Source: Euglena gracilis (taxonomy: Eukaryota; Euglenida; Euglenophyceae; Euglenales). From it: 64,000 bases of DNA. Each line of letters begins with the position of its first letter. Positions within the stretch are counted from its first letter, which is position 1. A program made the position numbers and the translations under genes. The stretch is from positions 54,540,251 to 54,604,250 of the forward strand of contig CP154956.1 of the NCBI GenBank assembly GCA_039621445.1, in the 5' to 3' direction. The notes under the pieces are model-generated. The model had not been told where the DNA came from. It saw only the letters and a program-made list of their open reading frames with translations, and made no database searches. Positions 51,360 through 61,835 of the stretch are shown piece by piece.

Positions 51360-51735
51360 ATGCCCCCCCCCCCCGCAGTCAGCAGCAGCAGTACCATGCC
51401 CCCCCCCCGAGCTATTCCCCCCCCCCCGAGCCATTCCCATTGGGGTACGGGAATAGCTCACTGTCATAGCACTTTTTATAAAGAACTTCCTAAGAAAGTG
51501 TTCAAAAATCGACGTTTTTGGACCATTTTCAACCGAGCTATTCCCGTCCCCGGGACCCTTTACGGCCAATGGGAACAGTACGGGGGGGAACAGCTCGGGG
51601 GGGGGGGGGCCTAGGTCCCCCCCCAGCTATTCCCATACCCGACCCTCGGGCAACCCAAAAGGAGTCATTTTTGGCAACTTTTTTGAAAGTTTGCAAAAAA
51701 ATGTCAATTTTGAGCACATTTGCCAAAAGGTGCCG
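51360..51735. mobile_element. G/C-capped element, word GAGCTATTCCC
   Basis: Repeated GAGC(T/C)ATTCCC words; core CAAAAATCGACGTTTTTGG and TTTTTGGCAACTTTTTTGAA is shared with 59.87-60.19 kb, where the words are CATTATGTACCCC. Confidence 0.6.
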
Positions 51736-52250
51736 GAATTAGATCTTCCCCGGTACTTCCTTCATGGTCAACGGTCGCTGTTGGGGTTTGGTGACCCCTT
51801 ATTCGTCGTTCCAGAACACCCTCCACATCTACAGGACCCAGAAAAACTGTTTTCCAGCCGAAAATGAGCGTTTTTCGACCCACCGGCGCCTTGTTTCTGG
51901 CAGAAAACCCATGGATTTCAGGCAAAAGAGTTCCATGGAGTGGGCCGGTATGTATGGAGGGGTCAATGAAGGGGTGGGTGCGCGCTTATTAAGAGCTCGG
52001 CACTATTCAAAACCTGGTCTGGGGGGCATGGTATGCCTATCACTTTGAACTGGTCGATATTGACCTCCGCTTCCCCCAGACGTACCCCCCCCTAAATGAC
52101 CCCCCCCCTAGATGACCCCCCTGGGGGGTCATCCAGGGGGGGGTCATGGAGCAGAGCAATTTTTCAGTGGGAAAAGTATCCCCCCCCTAAATGACCCCCC
52201 CTAGATGACCCTTTGGGGGGTCCTAAAGCAACATTGATACAGTCCCTAGC
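51736..52250. repeat. Partial composite repeat and TAAATGACCCCCC words
   Basis: 51760-52020 shares GAAAATGAGCGTTTTTCGAC and AAGAGCTCGGCACTATTC with 14.7-14.87 kb. 52085-52225 is a short unit capped by CTA(A/G)ATGACCCCCC. Confidence 0.6.
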
Positions 52251-52264
52251 CGTAAATTGACACA

Positions 52265-52420
52265 GATGCCCTCACTGAAAACGTGCCTGAACCCGGATGC
52301 CTTCACTGAAAACGTGTCATTGACCCGAATGCCCTCACTGAAAACGTGCCTGAACCCGGATGCCTTCACTGAAAACGTGTCATTGACACAAATGCCCTCA
52401 TTGAAAACGTGTTCATGACC
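52265..52420 (+). repeat. Tandem 30-bp units TGCC(C/T)TCACTGAAAACGTG
   Basis: Five to six units, alternating CCTGAACCCGGA and TCATTGACNC spacers. Confidence 0.85.
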
Positions 52421-52491
52421 ACGAATTTCAGGGCAGGCATTTGGCGGGCTGAACACGTTTTTAAAGTGGGATGAAAGAGCTGGGTTAGGGT

Positions 52492-53693
52492 CATAGGTGT
52501 AGAAGTGGGGGGTCGGGGGGGGGGGCGGCCGCCCCCCCCCCCGAGATTTTGGAAAGAAATTTTTTTTGCAATGTCACGCTTTCGCTTTGTAGGGATGAAG
52601 AAATTTTTGTCGCCAAGGATGGCTTCTCATGCGAGCATTGACTCAATTGCACAAGACAATCCTTGTTCAACAGTTTCCACAATTCAACCATTGCGTCCCA
52701 CTGTCCAGATTGGTGGAAGAAAGTTCTTGCAAATTTGGACGGAGCAATTTCCTTGGGTCCGGCATGATGCTGCAAAAGATGCTGTGTTTTGCAAAATCTG
52801 TGAAGACGTAGTTCATTTGAATCTTCCACTGCCAACAACAAGCATTGGTTCCCAAATGGATGCCTCCCCATCCCAATTTTAAAACATTATGTTACTGATT
52901 TTAAAACTTGAAATTTTCAGGTTGCCAAAAAAAGATTATATCAAAACAAACCATTCACAAGAAATTGACACAATTTCTGTAGGGGTCCCCCAAAGCCCCC
53001 CCCCCCCCCACCATTTGGCTTCAAGGGGATCTGAAAACGTCCGGGCAAGGAGGTATTTTGTGAGCAAGGTATGCCCTGCCACAGGCAATACGTGCCATGT
53101 TGCCGCTGATGGTTTGCTTGGTGCAGTTGTGTCTCACCATACCCGTCACTTCTGCAACAGCCGAACGCTCTTTCTCCACTCTCCGTCGCTTGAAAACTTA
53201 CCTCCGTTCGCAATTGGGCCAAACAGCAATGAGCTTTCTGTTCCAAACCAAACTTTCTTACGGGAGTGTTTTTCCTAAAGTTCCGAAGGAAGTTGTTTCC
53301 CCCTTTTCGTTTCAAAAAAGGTCCATTTTAAGCCTCTTGGATGCCAAAGCACACAAAGACTAATGGCAAAAGCATTGACTGTTTGATTAAAAAAAATCTG
53401 CCTATTGCTGTAGCCAAGCACGTCTAAACCACCTTGCTCTGTGTCATGTTTACAAGGAAGAACTTCTCTCCCTCCCCCTTGATGCGCTCATGAATGAGTT
53501 CATTCAACGGAATGTTTACCGTTCCACAACCTTCGCCCTGCGATGAAAGCCTTTGTTGCATCTTCCGCATTTTGTTGTTTGCGGAGAGTGAGAAGGGTAA
53601 TTGGAATGTAATTTCAAAGTGTATCATGCTCAACACCCGTTTCAGTCCGAATCTCGCCCCCCCCCCCGAGAAAAAATTACTTCTACACCCCTG
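52492..53693 (+). mobile_element. hAT transposon relic (1202 bp)
   Basis: Ends CATAGGTGTAGAAGT and (complement) CAGGGGTGTAGAAGT; 8-bp duplication GTTAGGGT at 52484-52491 and 53694-53701, the hallmark length for hAT. Encodes the first and last domains of a hAT transposase with the middle deleted. Confidence 0.9.
52571..53363 (+). pseudogene. hAT transposase, internally deleted
   Basis: 52620-52881 encodes a TTF/BED-like zinc finger: FLQIWTEQFPWVRHDAAKDA with CKIC. 53100-53363 encodes the C-terminal dimerisation region: LTIPVTSATAERSFSTLRRL and KTYLRSQLGQTAMSFL, the most conserved hAT signature. The RNase-H-like catalytic core is absent, so the protein cannot transpose. The join (52.9-53.05 kb) shows RARRYFVSK-like residue remains. 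Confidence 0.85.
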
Positions 53694-53819
53694 GTTAGGG
53701 TTAGGGTCAGGGTCAGGGTCAGGGTCAGGGGTAGGGTAGGGTTAGGGTTCGGGCATTGCACACCAAAGGAATTTTTGTCATTGGCCATGGATCTCACCTG
53801 ATTTAGCCATTTTTCACAA

Positions 53820-54120
53820 TTTTTTTTTTGAATTTGTGACTTTTTTTTGACGTTTCTAAGGACATTCCGATGGGTTTATGTTCATTTCGAATTGAAATAA
53901 GAGAATCAAATTTTGGGGGGGGCTTAAATTTCCAAAAAAGGGGGGGTATTGCAGTACAGTGGAGGTCGGGCCGACCTGGTCGGCCCGACCTCCAGAGGTC
54001 GATAAGCCATGGCCAATGGTCGGCCCGACCTAGGTCGGCCCGACCTCCAGAAGTAGCATGGCCAGGATTCCGCACGGAGCCCCTGGACGGGATGGGAGCT
54101 GGAACCCAGCCTGTTGTTCG
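53820..54120. repeat. GGTCGGCCCGACCT palindromes
   Basis: Self-complementary GGTCGGCCCGACCT-type words at 53966-53994 and 54020-54052 either side of CCATGGCCAATGG. Confidence 0.8.
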
Positions 54121-54596
54121 ATGAGGCGAGCGTCATTGAACAATGTGTGGCTCAACGTGCGCAGCAGTCGGGAAGTGTGTTCGTTTCAGGGAATCGTTCG
54201 GCAAACTCTTTTCAAACATGTGAATGCCGTCACTCGGGAGTCCGCAAAACCACGACCAACGGAGTTGCGTTGCCTTTTGCAGAGCACCAATCCCCCCCCC
54301 CCAACCAACCCCCTCTGCCTCGTGCTGTGTCCCGACTGCCTATAAAACAGGACAAATGTGGTTTTTGCGGTGTTGCCATTCCCAAAAATCCAAATTGTGG
54401 AGCTGAGGAAAGTGGTGTGTGACGCCTGGTGTGACGCCTGATGGTTCGGCATACCATTTTCATTGCCATGATTTGCGGCGGCCACCAAAGTATGGCTCTT
54501 TTTTTGCATGTCGTCTTCCGTGACGTCTAACACTCCCTGTCGTATTGCTCAAAGGCAACCTCTGGCTGTTTCTTGTGTTGTAGAGTACCCCCCTGG

Positions 54597-54660
54597 ACCT
54601 ACCTAGTCTAGTCTAGTCTAGTCTAGCCTAGACCTACCTAGTCTAGGGTAGAGGACCACC
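54597..54660. repeat. (CTAGT)n short tandem array
   Basis: CTAGT units between two CCTAGAC/CCTACC words. No gene recognised between 54.1 and 54.69 kb. Confidence 0.8.
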
Positions 54661-54691
54661 CGGCCTCTCAACCTGTTGCCGAATTTTCATG

Positions 54692-54832
54692 GGGGGTGGT
54701 TCGGGACGTGGGGGGCGCGGGGGGGGGGACGCGGGGGGGGGGGGACTGTGGCCCAACTGCCCCACACGTTTTCTTTGGCGTAACCCAAATTTGCATGTAA
54801 TTTTTCATTGGTCGGTAGGGTCATTTAGGGGG
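54692..54832. mobile_element. GGGACGCGG-capped element, 3'-incomplete
   Basis: GGGGTGGTTCGGGACG start and the family core (CACGTTTTCTTTGGCG, AATTTGCATGTAATTTTTC) but no right-hand array. Confidence 0.75.
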
Positions 54833-55302
54833 GGGGTATATCGTCCGATGTTCTCACTGCTACAAAAAGTTTGCAGTGGACTTCTGGGGATTCGGAGTAC
54901 GCAGTACTCAGCCACAGGCCGAAGGCCAGGACGAGGAAGGCCAACAGGCCAATGTCCCGCAGGCAGCGCCAAAGCGCATCATGCTCCTGCACCTCTGCAG
55001 AAATCCAAAGGATGTTCACCAAAGCTCGAACGGGCGACGCAACCACCTGGTCCCTCACCTCCCATCCTGTATACACCACAGTACGTTATGCCTCAACAAC
55101 CCCAAACACAACCCAAATCTCAACCCGTGCAGGGTGTCCCGCACCAGCTACACGCCGTACAGGCGATGCCCCCTGCATCACAGCCCGTCAAGGAACCTGC
55201 GGCTCAGGCGGCTCTTATTCCGGACGACATTAATTTCGGTCGACATTTAAACCGGACGCCGATATGTTACACCGCCCAGAGTACGCAGGTGTGCATTTCG
55301 TG
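54833..55302 (+). pseudogene. Gag-like Pro/Gln-rich fragment
   Basis: Reads PPILYTPQYVMPQQPQTQPK, QGVPHQLHAVQAMPPASQPV and ALIPDDINFGRHLNRTP; same compositional type as the other gag-like copies. Followed at 55.33-55.56 kb by a G/C-capped unit with GGCGCGAAGCGCC. Confidence 0.5.
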
Positions 55303-55559
55303 AAACGTCCGCAAAAAAGCGTGGCAGCCTTTTTGGAACATTTTTTTGGTTCCCCCGCGACAGCGGTGTCGGAACAATTTTTTCCCGGGGGGGGCGAGGA
55401 ACCGACAAAATTTGGAGCACATCCTTTTTCCCCCCGGCGCGAAGCGCCGAGGAAAATTTTTTTCATGGCACAACCAAAATGCACTTTTTTTCTGGCCCCC
55501 TGGCCCCGAAGGGGCCGAGACGCTAACGCCTTTTTTGGAGTCCAATGCTCCAAAAACTT

Positions 55560-56393
55560 GAGCTAGAAAGCGAAATCATGGATAGAACCCCTTTGGAAAC
55601 CTCCCAACTCAACCATTGGTTTCGGCTGCTGGTCACAGGGTTGTTGGGATTCCTCGACCTCAAAAACCCCCACCCCTCCTTTTGAAAGGCTTAAACCACC
55701 CATAAAAATAACAGCTGATTTTTTCTGCCAGACATTTTTGCACAAAATTTCGGGCATTCAGGCCTCATTGCGCCAAAACCGGGTTTTCAAAAAAGTCCAT
55801 TTCAACCTGTGGGAGTTGACTTAGAAGTTGAAAGTTTCATTTTTTTTGAAAAATCCATTTGAAAAAGCTACAAAAAAACTAAAACTAACACACAAAGAAA
55901 CACGGAGAAAGAAAACACAAGGCCGCGCAAACCAATTAAGGTGGAATCCTTGCTTGCCGGAACTTGCTTCTCAGCTGAAGAAAAAAAGGCACACCTTCAA
56001 TTGACTTCACTGCCACTTTTCAAGGTCATTCTCAAAACTTCTTTCCATTCGAATCCAACGATCCATCTTTCCATTGAAATTAACTCTGTCTCAATCTCAA
56101 TGTCCTGTGGGGAAAAAAAGAAGGAAAACCAAACCAAGAATAAAAAAAAAATCACATGCCTCCACCAAACCCAAAAGCTTCCTCCCTCAAGTCTGTCTCC
56201 TCCCTTGCATTTCAAAGTCAACAAGTGAATTGGCCGAGAGAAAATTATTTTATAAGAAATACGTACGGCGCCCCCCGTTTCTCCACCGGGAATCGTGATT
56301 GGACCCCGCTTTTGTCTTAAAACCGTTAACCAAGTTCACGGGCTTCCTCGCAGTAGGCAAGCGCTTCCTAACGAGATGCCTAGGGGGTCAAAA
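55560..56393. other. No gene recognised
   Basis: A/T-rich flank without domains or element ends that I could define. Confidence 0.45.
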
Positions 56394-56407
56394 ATCTCGT
56401 TTTTGGC

Positions 56408-56530
56408 GTTCACGGGTGAACTTTGGCCGTTCACGGGTGCCGTAGTGCGCACCCGTGAACGGAATTTCCGTCCACGGCTGCCGTGCGTGCACCCGTGAAC
56501 CGACCACGGTTGCGCAAGGTGTTACCCGTG
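56408..56530. repeat. GTTCACGGGTG palindromic sites, left
   Basis: 56429-56460 is an 11-bp inverted arm pair GTTCACGGGTG / CACCCGTGAAC around CCGTAGTGCG. A half-site precedes it (56408-56421) and a second site with arms GTCCACGGCTG / CACCCGTGAAC follows at about 56469-56500. Confidence 0.85.
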
Positions 56531-56591
56531 ATCGGAATTTGAATTTTTTGGGGTTTTTAACATTTGTGTTTCTGTCTGTCTGCTGCTTTTC

Positions 56592-57022
56592 CCCACAGTC
56601 CGATGAAGCGTTTTGCCAACATGATGGAAGCACAGATGCCCCGCCCCCCCAACGTAGATGAATTTCTGGCTGTTTTACGTGGTGCCAGCTCCCTAGGAGC
56701 TGCTGCAGTGGATGCCCTTTTAGGCAGTCTCCCCACCGGTGGTCAAAATTGTGACTTGGGCCCCAAGAACCATGCCGCAGTAAAGTGTTTTTTGGAGTAT
56801 ATGGATGTTTGCAACCGGCATGGCATTGTTTTTGGCTCTTTGGACGAAGTTTTGGTGGGATGGGTCAGATGGTGCGTTGATGCTCGTGAACTTTTCAAGA
56901 CGCAGCAGGAAGCCGATGCCTGGGTCCAGACAAGGCAGGAGAAGGCAGGAAAAGATGGGCGCCTTCGCTCCATGCCAGTGTCCAGTTTTCGGACCTATGT
57001 AAATGCTGTAAGGCGTACTTGA
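56592..57022 (+). CDS. Recombinase-associated protein, core-binding-like domain
   Basis: ATG follows a plausible acceptor CCCCACAG. Reads FANMMEAQMPRPPNVDEFLA, AAVDALLGSLPTGG, FLEYMDVCNRHGIVFGSLDE and SSFRTYVNAVRRT before a stop. The helical pattern and the FRTYVNAV segment (compare LTTYVNALAVLYK at 60.58 kb) resemble the N-terminal core-binding domain of tyrosine recombinases. The catalytic domain is not found nearby. Function by analogy; moderate confidence that it is coding, low for the domain. Confidence 0.5.
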
Positions 57023-57276
57023 ACTGGCACGCAGACCCGGCGCCGGAAGGCGCCACCGTTATCCAAATTCTGTCTGCTGTCCCTTCCGTTTTCCCACCCG
57101 CACCCCCGTCCTCTACTCCGTTGTGCCCACGGTGTGGTGTGCGTGCTTTTAGTGACACGGATGTGGGTGCAGCCAAAAGTGTTCGTTGTTCCGTTTGTGG
57201 CGAGACGTATCATTTTGTGTGTGCTGAGCTGCGTCGCGCGCCGAAAAAAGCGTGGATTTGTCAGGGTTGTCGTTGA
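57019..57276 (+). CDS. PHD-like zinc finger
   Basis: Overlaps the preceding stop in another frame. After a Pro-rich stretch come PLCPRCGVRAFSD, VRCSVCGETYHFVCAELRR and WICQGCR: Cx2C, Cx2C, HxxC and Cx2C spacing of a PHD finger, a chromatin-reading module. It is likely joined to 56592-57022 by splicing or a shift. Confidence 0.65.
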   Translation: MNWHADPAPEGATVIQILSAVPSVFPPAPPSSTPLCPRCGVRAFSDTDVGAAKSVRCSVCGETYHFVCAELRRAPKKAWICQGCR

Positions 57277-57607
57277 GTTATCCGTCCCGTTGTTCCTCTG
57301 ACCATGCCGAAAGGCATCGCGAGCATGTGCCTCGCACCGAAATTTAGTTGTCGCGTGGGTTTTTTTTGCACTTTTTGGATGTTTTTGACCATTTTTGGGC
57401 AAATTTTGAACTTAGTAGGATTCGAAGTATGGTTTGGGTATTTCATAACGACTTTTTTTCAATGAAAATTTCCTTTTGTTTTTTTTGTTTTTTTTGGCGT
57501 TTTTTTTTCCTTCAAAAAAACACGTTGTTTTGTTTTTTTAAAAAAAACAAAAAAACACCAACTGTGGGTCACAGCTTGCCAGCATGAGGGAAGGGAGGGA
57601 AGGGAGA

Positions 57608-57957
57608 GGGGGTGTTCCCCCCCGTGACCCGCCCCCGTGACCCCCCCCCCGTGACCCGAACAAGGACCCTTTTCGGCGAAATTTTGTCGGGAAAAATATT
57701 GGCTGGCGATGCCTAATTTGATAAAATTCTGGGGCAGATTCCTAATTTTGAGGCGTAAATTTTTCAAATTTGGGCTTGGCGATTCCTAATTCAAAATACT
57801 AATTTTAGATGTGGGGATTCCTAATTTGTGGAATTTTTCTCCAAAAATTCTGACTCGGTGATTCCTGATTTTGCCACCAAAATGTGGTGTTCCCCCCGTG
57901 ACCCCCCCCGGGCCCCCCCCCCCCGTGACCCCCCCGTGACCCGAACCACCCCCAGAG
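57608..57957. mobile_element. GGGTCACGGGG-capped element
   Basis: GGGGGTGTTCCCCCC start, CCCGTGACCCGAACCACCCCC end: same terminal plan as the GGGACGCGG family with CACGG replacing ACGCGG throughout. AGAG on both flanks. Core has ATTCCTAATTTT units. Confidence 0.75.
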
Positions 57958-58277
57958 GTTGAGAGGGCTTGGTAGGACTCGGGAAGTGACACTGGCAGGA
58001 GCGTAGCGAGTTGTGTAGGCTGAGTCATAATGCCAGCCATTGGGCCCGAAGAGGCCTAAATGCTGCGGAGGGTGAAGCAGGACAAGGGAAGGGCAGCATG
58101 AATTCCCCTCTTTATAGAGCATGTCCAGGAGATTTTAAGAGGCTTCCACTTTGAAAAGGTGTTGGCATCTCCCCCAAACTCACCACCTTTCTTCTTGTGA
58201 ACAACAGGAAGAATCTTTTTTGAGAGAAGAGGAAAATTTTTGATGCATCATTTTTTTGAACAATACCGCCAATATGC

Positions 58278-58640
58278 TCAGGGGGTGTGATCCCCGTGTC
58301 CCCCCCCGCGTGTCCCCCCCCCCCGTGTCCCGCACTTGACCCCCCCGATGTCATAGTTGCGCTATCGCCTTGTTACCCCTTTCCACAAACCCCCTGGCAA
58401 ACCCTTACCTCTGAAACACAGGGTGAAGAGCAGGTACAACCCTGCTCAAAACGGAACAGTACAATCAAATGCATTTCTTTTTCTGAGCAAGGGTTGAGCA
58501 ATTGTTTGTTTGTGTGGCCTTTTGGCATTGTAAACCAATTTTGGAGAGGGAAAGGGGTGGATGGAGTGGCGACCCAAAGCCTTTCACTTTTGCTTTGCCA
58601 GGGCTGGATAGAGGTAGAGGGATAGAGGTAGAGGTAGAGG
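58278..58640 (+). pseudogene. Diverged fragment of the SANT-like element gene
   Basis: CCGTGTCCCC array at 58290-58337 followed by WPFGIVNQFWRGKGVDG (58.5 kb), homologous to 48.77-48.82 kb. Confidence 0.6.
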
Positions 58641-59035
58641 TAGAGGTAGAGGTAGAGGTCCCCTCTACCTCTACTATCCCTCTATGTCACCTTAATGTCA
58701 AACTTTAAAGAAAAGTGGCTTATTAAAGAAATTTTTTGCCGAACGAAGGCAGTTTTATGGAAAAAAATCAGAAATTGGCCATTCTTGTCACAAACCTCTT
58801 ATGGCAATTTTTGAAACCAACCATCCGGATATTTTCTCTCATTCCTAACCTAAATATGATGTGTTGAGATGCTCATTTGCCAAATTTGAGGCATTTGGAG
58901 CCTTTTCTAGCCCTTATTGGTGCCACTTTATGACATTTTATGGACATAGAGGTGACATAGAGGTAGAGGTAGAGGTAGAGGTGGGTCAGATAGAGGTAGA
59001 GGACTTTGACCTCTACCTCTACCTCTATCCAGCCC
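58606..59035 (+). repeat. (TAGAGG)n arrays in inverted arrangement
   Basis: GGATAGAGGTAGAGG with CCTCTACCTCTAC inverses at 58608-58686 and 58948-59030; GGGCTGGATAGAGG at 58602 pairs with ATCCAGCCCTGG at 59027, so about 430 bp is bounded by inverted ends. Confidence 0.75.
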
Positions 59036-59450
59036 TGGCTTTGCATTCCAACTCGCAGCATTCTGGCAGCAACTCAGCCCCAAAGGTCCATTTTCCCCCG
59101 TCCCCCCCCCCCGTGTCCCACCCTTCCCTTGTCCTCCCCGTTTCCCACTCCACCCCCTTACTTTTTTGTGCTATTTTGAGAGTTTTTTTTTATCTCATAA
59201 TTTCTGGATTTTCTGGACAACTTTTTTCATATCATGGAACTTTGGTTCCCATTTCACCGAGGGTGCTTGCTGCTGCTCAGTCTTTTTTGTGCACAATTTG
59301 GGTACGTCTCAACGGGTTTGGTTTCTGGGTTTTTCAGGTTGCATTCAAGAAATTTGCAAGCATCCTCATTCTCCTCTTCAAAGGTTGTCGTAGCAAAGTC
59401 GAACATCGGGAAAGAAGGATGTGGAATTGGGACAGCGGTTTAAAGGTATG

Positions 59451-59660
59451 GGGGTGTCTCCCCCGCGTCCTCCCCGCGTCCCCATTTTGACCCATTTTTT
59501 TTTCAATCCCGCAAAGATTCCGATTCCACAGACATGTCCGTTCGACAAAGGCCACGAAGAGGAAGAGAGAGAAGGCAAAAGAATGGAGAAAGAAAGTAAA
59601 GCGAGTTGTCTGAGTACAACTTGATGCATTTGTTCTCCATCTTGGAGCAAGTGTCTTTGG
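59451..59660 (+). pseudogene. SANT-like element gene, 5' copy
   Basis: CCCCGCGTCCTCCCCGCGTC array, then 50 bp to ATG at 59538; reads MSVRQRPRRGRERRQKNGER, a stop, then LMHLFSILEQV, matching exon 1 at 48.18 kb. The 759-bp family interrupts it at about 59660. Confidence 0.7.
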
Positions 59661-59850
59661 GGGAGCACGCCGTCGGCCAGCCGTGTGACTCAAAGGGAAA
59701 TGACCCGAGCCACATCCTTGCAATGCAAAAGCAATTTCTCCGTCAATCTCCCTGGTCTTGTTAATTGTTGGTGAAGGCTGCATTTTTGCCCATCCGAAGT
59801 CATTTTTCGCTCAATTTTTGTCAATTTTTGCCAATTAGGAATTTTTTTTA
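59661..59850 (-). mobile_element. 759-bp family, truncated copy
   Basis: GGGGGAGCACGCCGTCGGCC start, then GTGTGACTCA, ATGACCCGAGCCAC, GCTGCATTTTTGCCC: inverted match to 34.02-34.2 kb. Confidence 0.75.
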
Positions 59851-59859
59851 AACCAATTA

Positions 59860-60192
59860 CCATCCCGCCCCATTATGTACCCCCCCCCCATTATGTACCC
59901 CCTGGGGGGGTACATAATGGGGATGGTAGCTCACCGACATAACACATTTTCTAAAGAATTTCCCCCAAAATGCTCAAAAATCGACGTTTTTGGGACGTTT
60001 TCAAAAAGTGATATTTGGCAAATGTGCTGAAAATTGACCATTTATTGCGAACATCCAAAAAGTTGCCAAAAATGACCCCTTTTGGGCTGTTCGGTCGGGT
60101 CTAGGAATGGGACCTAGGTACCCCCCCCCCCATTGTGTACCTCCCCCCATTATGTACCCCCCCCCAATTTCGGGGGGATGGTATGGCCATTT
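59860..60192. mobile_element. G/C-capped element, word CATTATGTACCCC
   Basis: Words at both ends and inverted inside; core matches 51.44-51.73 kb. Confidence 0.65.
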
Positions 60193-60387
60193 TTGCCAAT
60201 TTTGGGTTGTTCAATGGTCATTGTGAATTTCATCCAAATTCAGATTTTCATCTAAAAAATATTCAAATGACCAAAAATTGCACAACTAGTGTCCCATTTT
60301 CTCCCCCCCCCCATGACCTTCCCGTGACCCCCCGTGACCCCACGGGGGGGGGGAACTTTGGCCTGGGGGGGGGGGGGTTGTGGGGAA

Positions 60388-60840
60388 ATTAGTAAGGTGA
60401 AGGGCTTCAAAACTGACGATTTGGACGAGTACCTCTGCGCCTTTGCAAAGCATGTGTTTACAGTCCACGCTCTGTTTGACACAGACGCAGAGAAAATTTC
60501 CTACGCTGATCACTGAAAACTTTTGTGTGAACAGGCAGGGGTGCCCATACTGGAATGGGCTCCGCAGACATTAACAACTTATGTGAATGCATTGGCTGTG
60601 CTGTACAAACAAACAAAACCACCCCAACCCATCGTCCCCAAAGCAAGGAGCCAATTCCCAATTTTTGTTCGTTTTTTGGATGCGGCTGCCTCTCGGCAGA
60701 AGAAAAGAAAGGCAAGAGAGCCAGAGATGAAAATTTTGGACGATGCGGACATGTTATTGTTACATGCACAGACCAAGTTTGTCGCGTGTCAGTTCCCTAT
60801 GCCACCTCTTGCATTCCTGCCCCCACCCCTCAAGTTCACC
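60388..60840 (+). pseudogene. Recombinase-like N-terminal fragment
   Basis: Reads KTDDLDEYLCAFAKHVF, a stop at about 60512, then after an acceptor-like GTGAACAG: GVPILEWAPQTLTTYVNALA, ARSQFPIFVRFLDAAASRQK and EPEMKILDDADMLLLHAQ. Similar in pattern to 56.85-57.02 and 24.65 kb. Helical, with a Lys/Arg linker, as in the arm or core-binding part of tyrosine recombinases; no catalytic box. Confidence 0.45.
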
Positions 60841-60906
60841 AGGTTCGCCATTTGTTTCAAATCCTCTTCCCTACTGCATAAATATTTTCCCTTTTTTAAA
60901 GGCAAA

Positions 60907-61042
60907 ATTCCGTCCACGGCTGCCGTGCCTGCACCCGTGAACCGACCACGGGTGCGCATATGTGAAAACGGGGTCCGTTCACGGGTGCCGTAGTGCGCAC
61001 CCGTGAACGCACCCCGTTTCCTCACGTGGGGAAGCCCGTGAA
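60907..61042. repeat. GTTCACGGGTG palindromic sites, right
   Basis: 60977-61008 is identical over 32 bp to 56429-56460. The GTCCACGGCTG site precedes it (about 60912-60943), the reverse of the order on the left. Confidence 0.85.
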
Positions 61043-61059
61043 CGGTTAACGGTTTTAAC

Positions 61060-61835
61060 TAAATGCCTGTGGCTCACATTCCTCACCAAAAAAAAAAGGC
61101 GCCTAAATGAGCATCATTCACTCAACATGCCAGAACTTTGAACTGGGTAAATCTTTTCAACCTTTGAACGTTGGAAGGTCAACCAGAGGTGTTTTCTGGG
61201 GTTTACTGGGAGGAGGAATCAGATTAAAACTGGTATCAGGCTGCAGCTTGGCTTCCTGTCACTGCAAAGGACGAAAAATTCAAATTTTGCAAAATCGACT
61301 CTCAGTGAACTGGACCAACTCTGAACTCCTCACTCACCCAGGCTATCGTTCTGGCAGGGAAACAGACTCAGGTCACTCAGCCTGAAACACGAAAAAAATA
61401 TTTCACCTAACGAAGGAATCAACTGGTATGAAGCATTCTGTGAAACTGTATACTAGTTACATGTAACCCACGCTCAACTTTGTTGGTCTCTGTTTCCATC
61501 TTTCTGGCATATTTTTTGTAGCAGGCGAGGCCTAATTTAATAAAACGCGAAGTTCAGAATCACAAATTCCGGTCCGGCCTTTGGGCCAACGGTATTTGAG
61601 TGTCCGGATTAAAAACCTCCGGAATTAGATCATGCCCAGTAGAAGTAGAACTACTGTTGATGATGAGGGTAACTCTGGTGTTCTTGCCATTCAAACCTTG
61701 GTGTGGCACCCTCCCCCTTTCTAGGCATGTGGTGTGCGAAAAAAAATAGACACACAGAAAAAGAGATATAAATTAAGAATTTAGTACTTCTTAACTCGCG
61801 ATGTCATTTCGACTTCCCTGGGCCCGGGGCACGGT
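61060..61835. other. No gene recognised
   Basis: Mixed sequence between the recombinase region and gag copy 2; only a possible GTAGAAGTAGAACTAC palindrome near 61640. Confidence 0.45.

Larger units (their letters stand above)
52480..53760 (+). repeat. Interstitial telomere-like (TTAGGG/TCAGGG) tract split by hAT
   Basis: GGGTTAGGGT at 52482-52491 and GTTAGGGTTAGGGTCAGGGT onward to about 53757. Contiguous before the hAT insertion. Confidence 0.7.

Noticed and set aside
53694-53760. True chromosome end
   Set aside because: Short, degenerate and internal; ordinary sequence continues on both sides.
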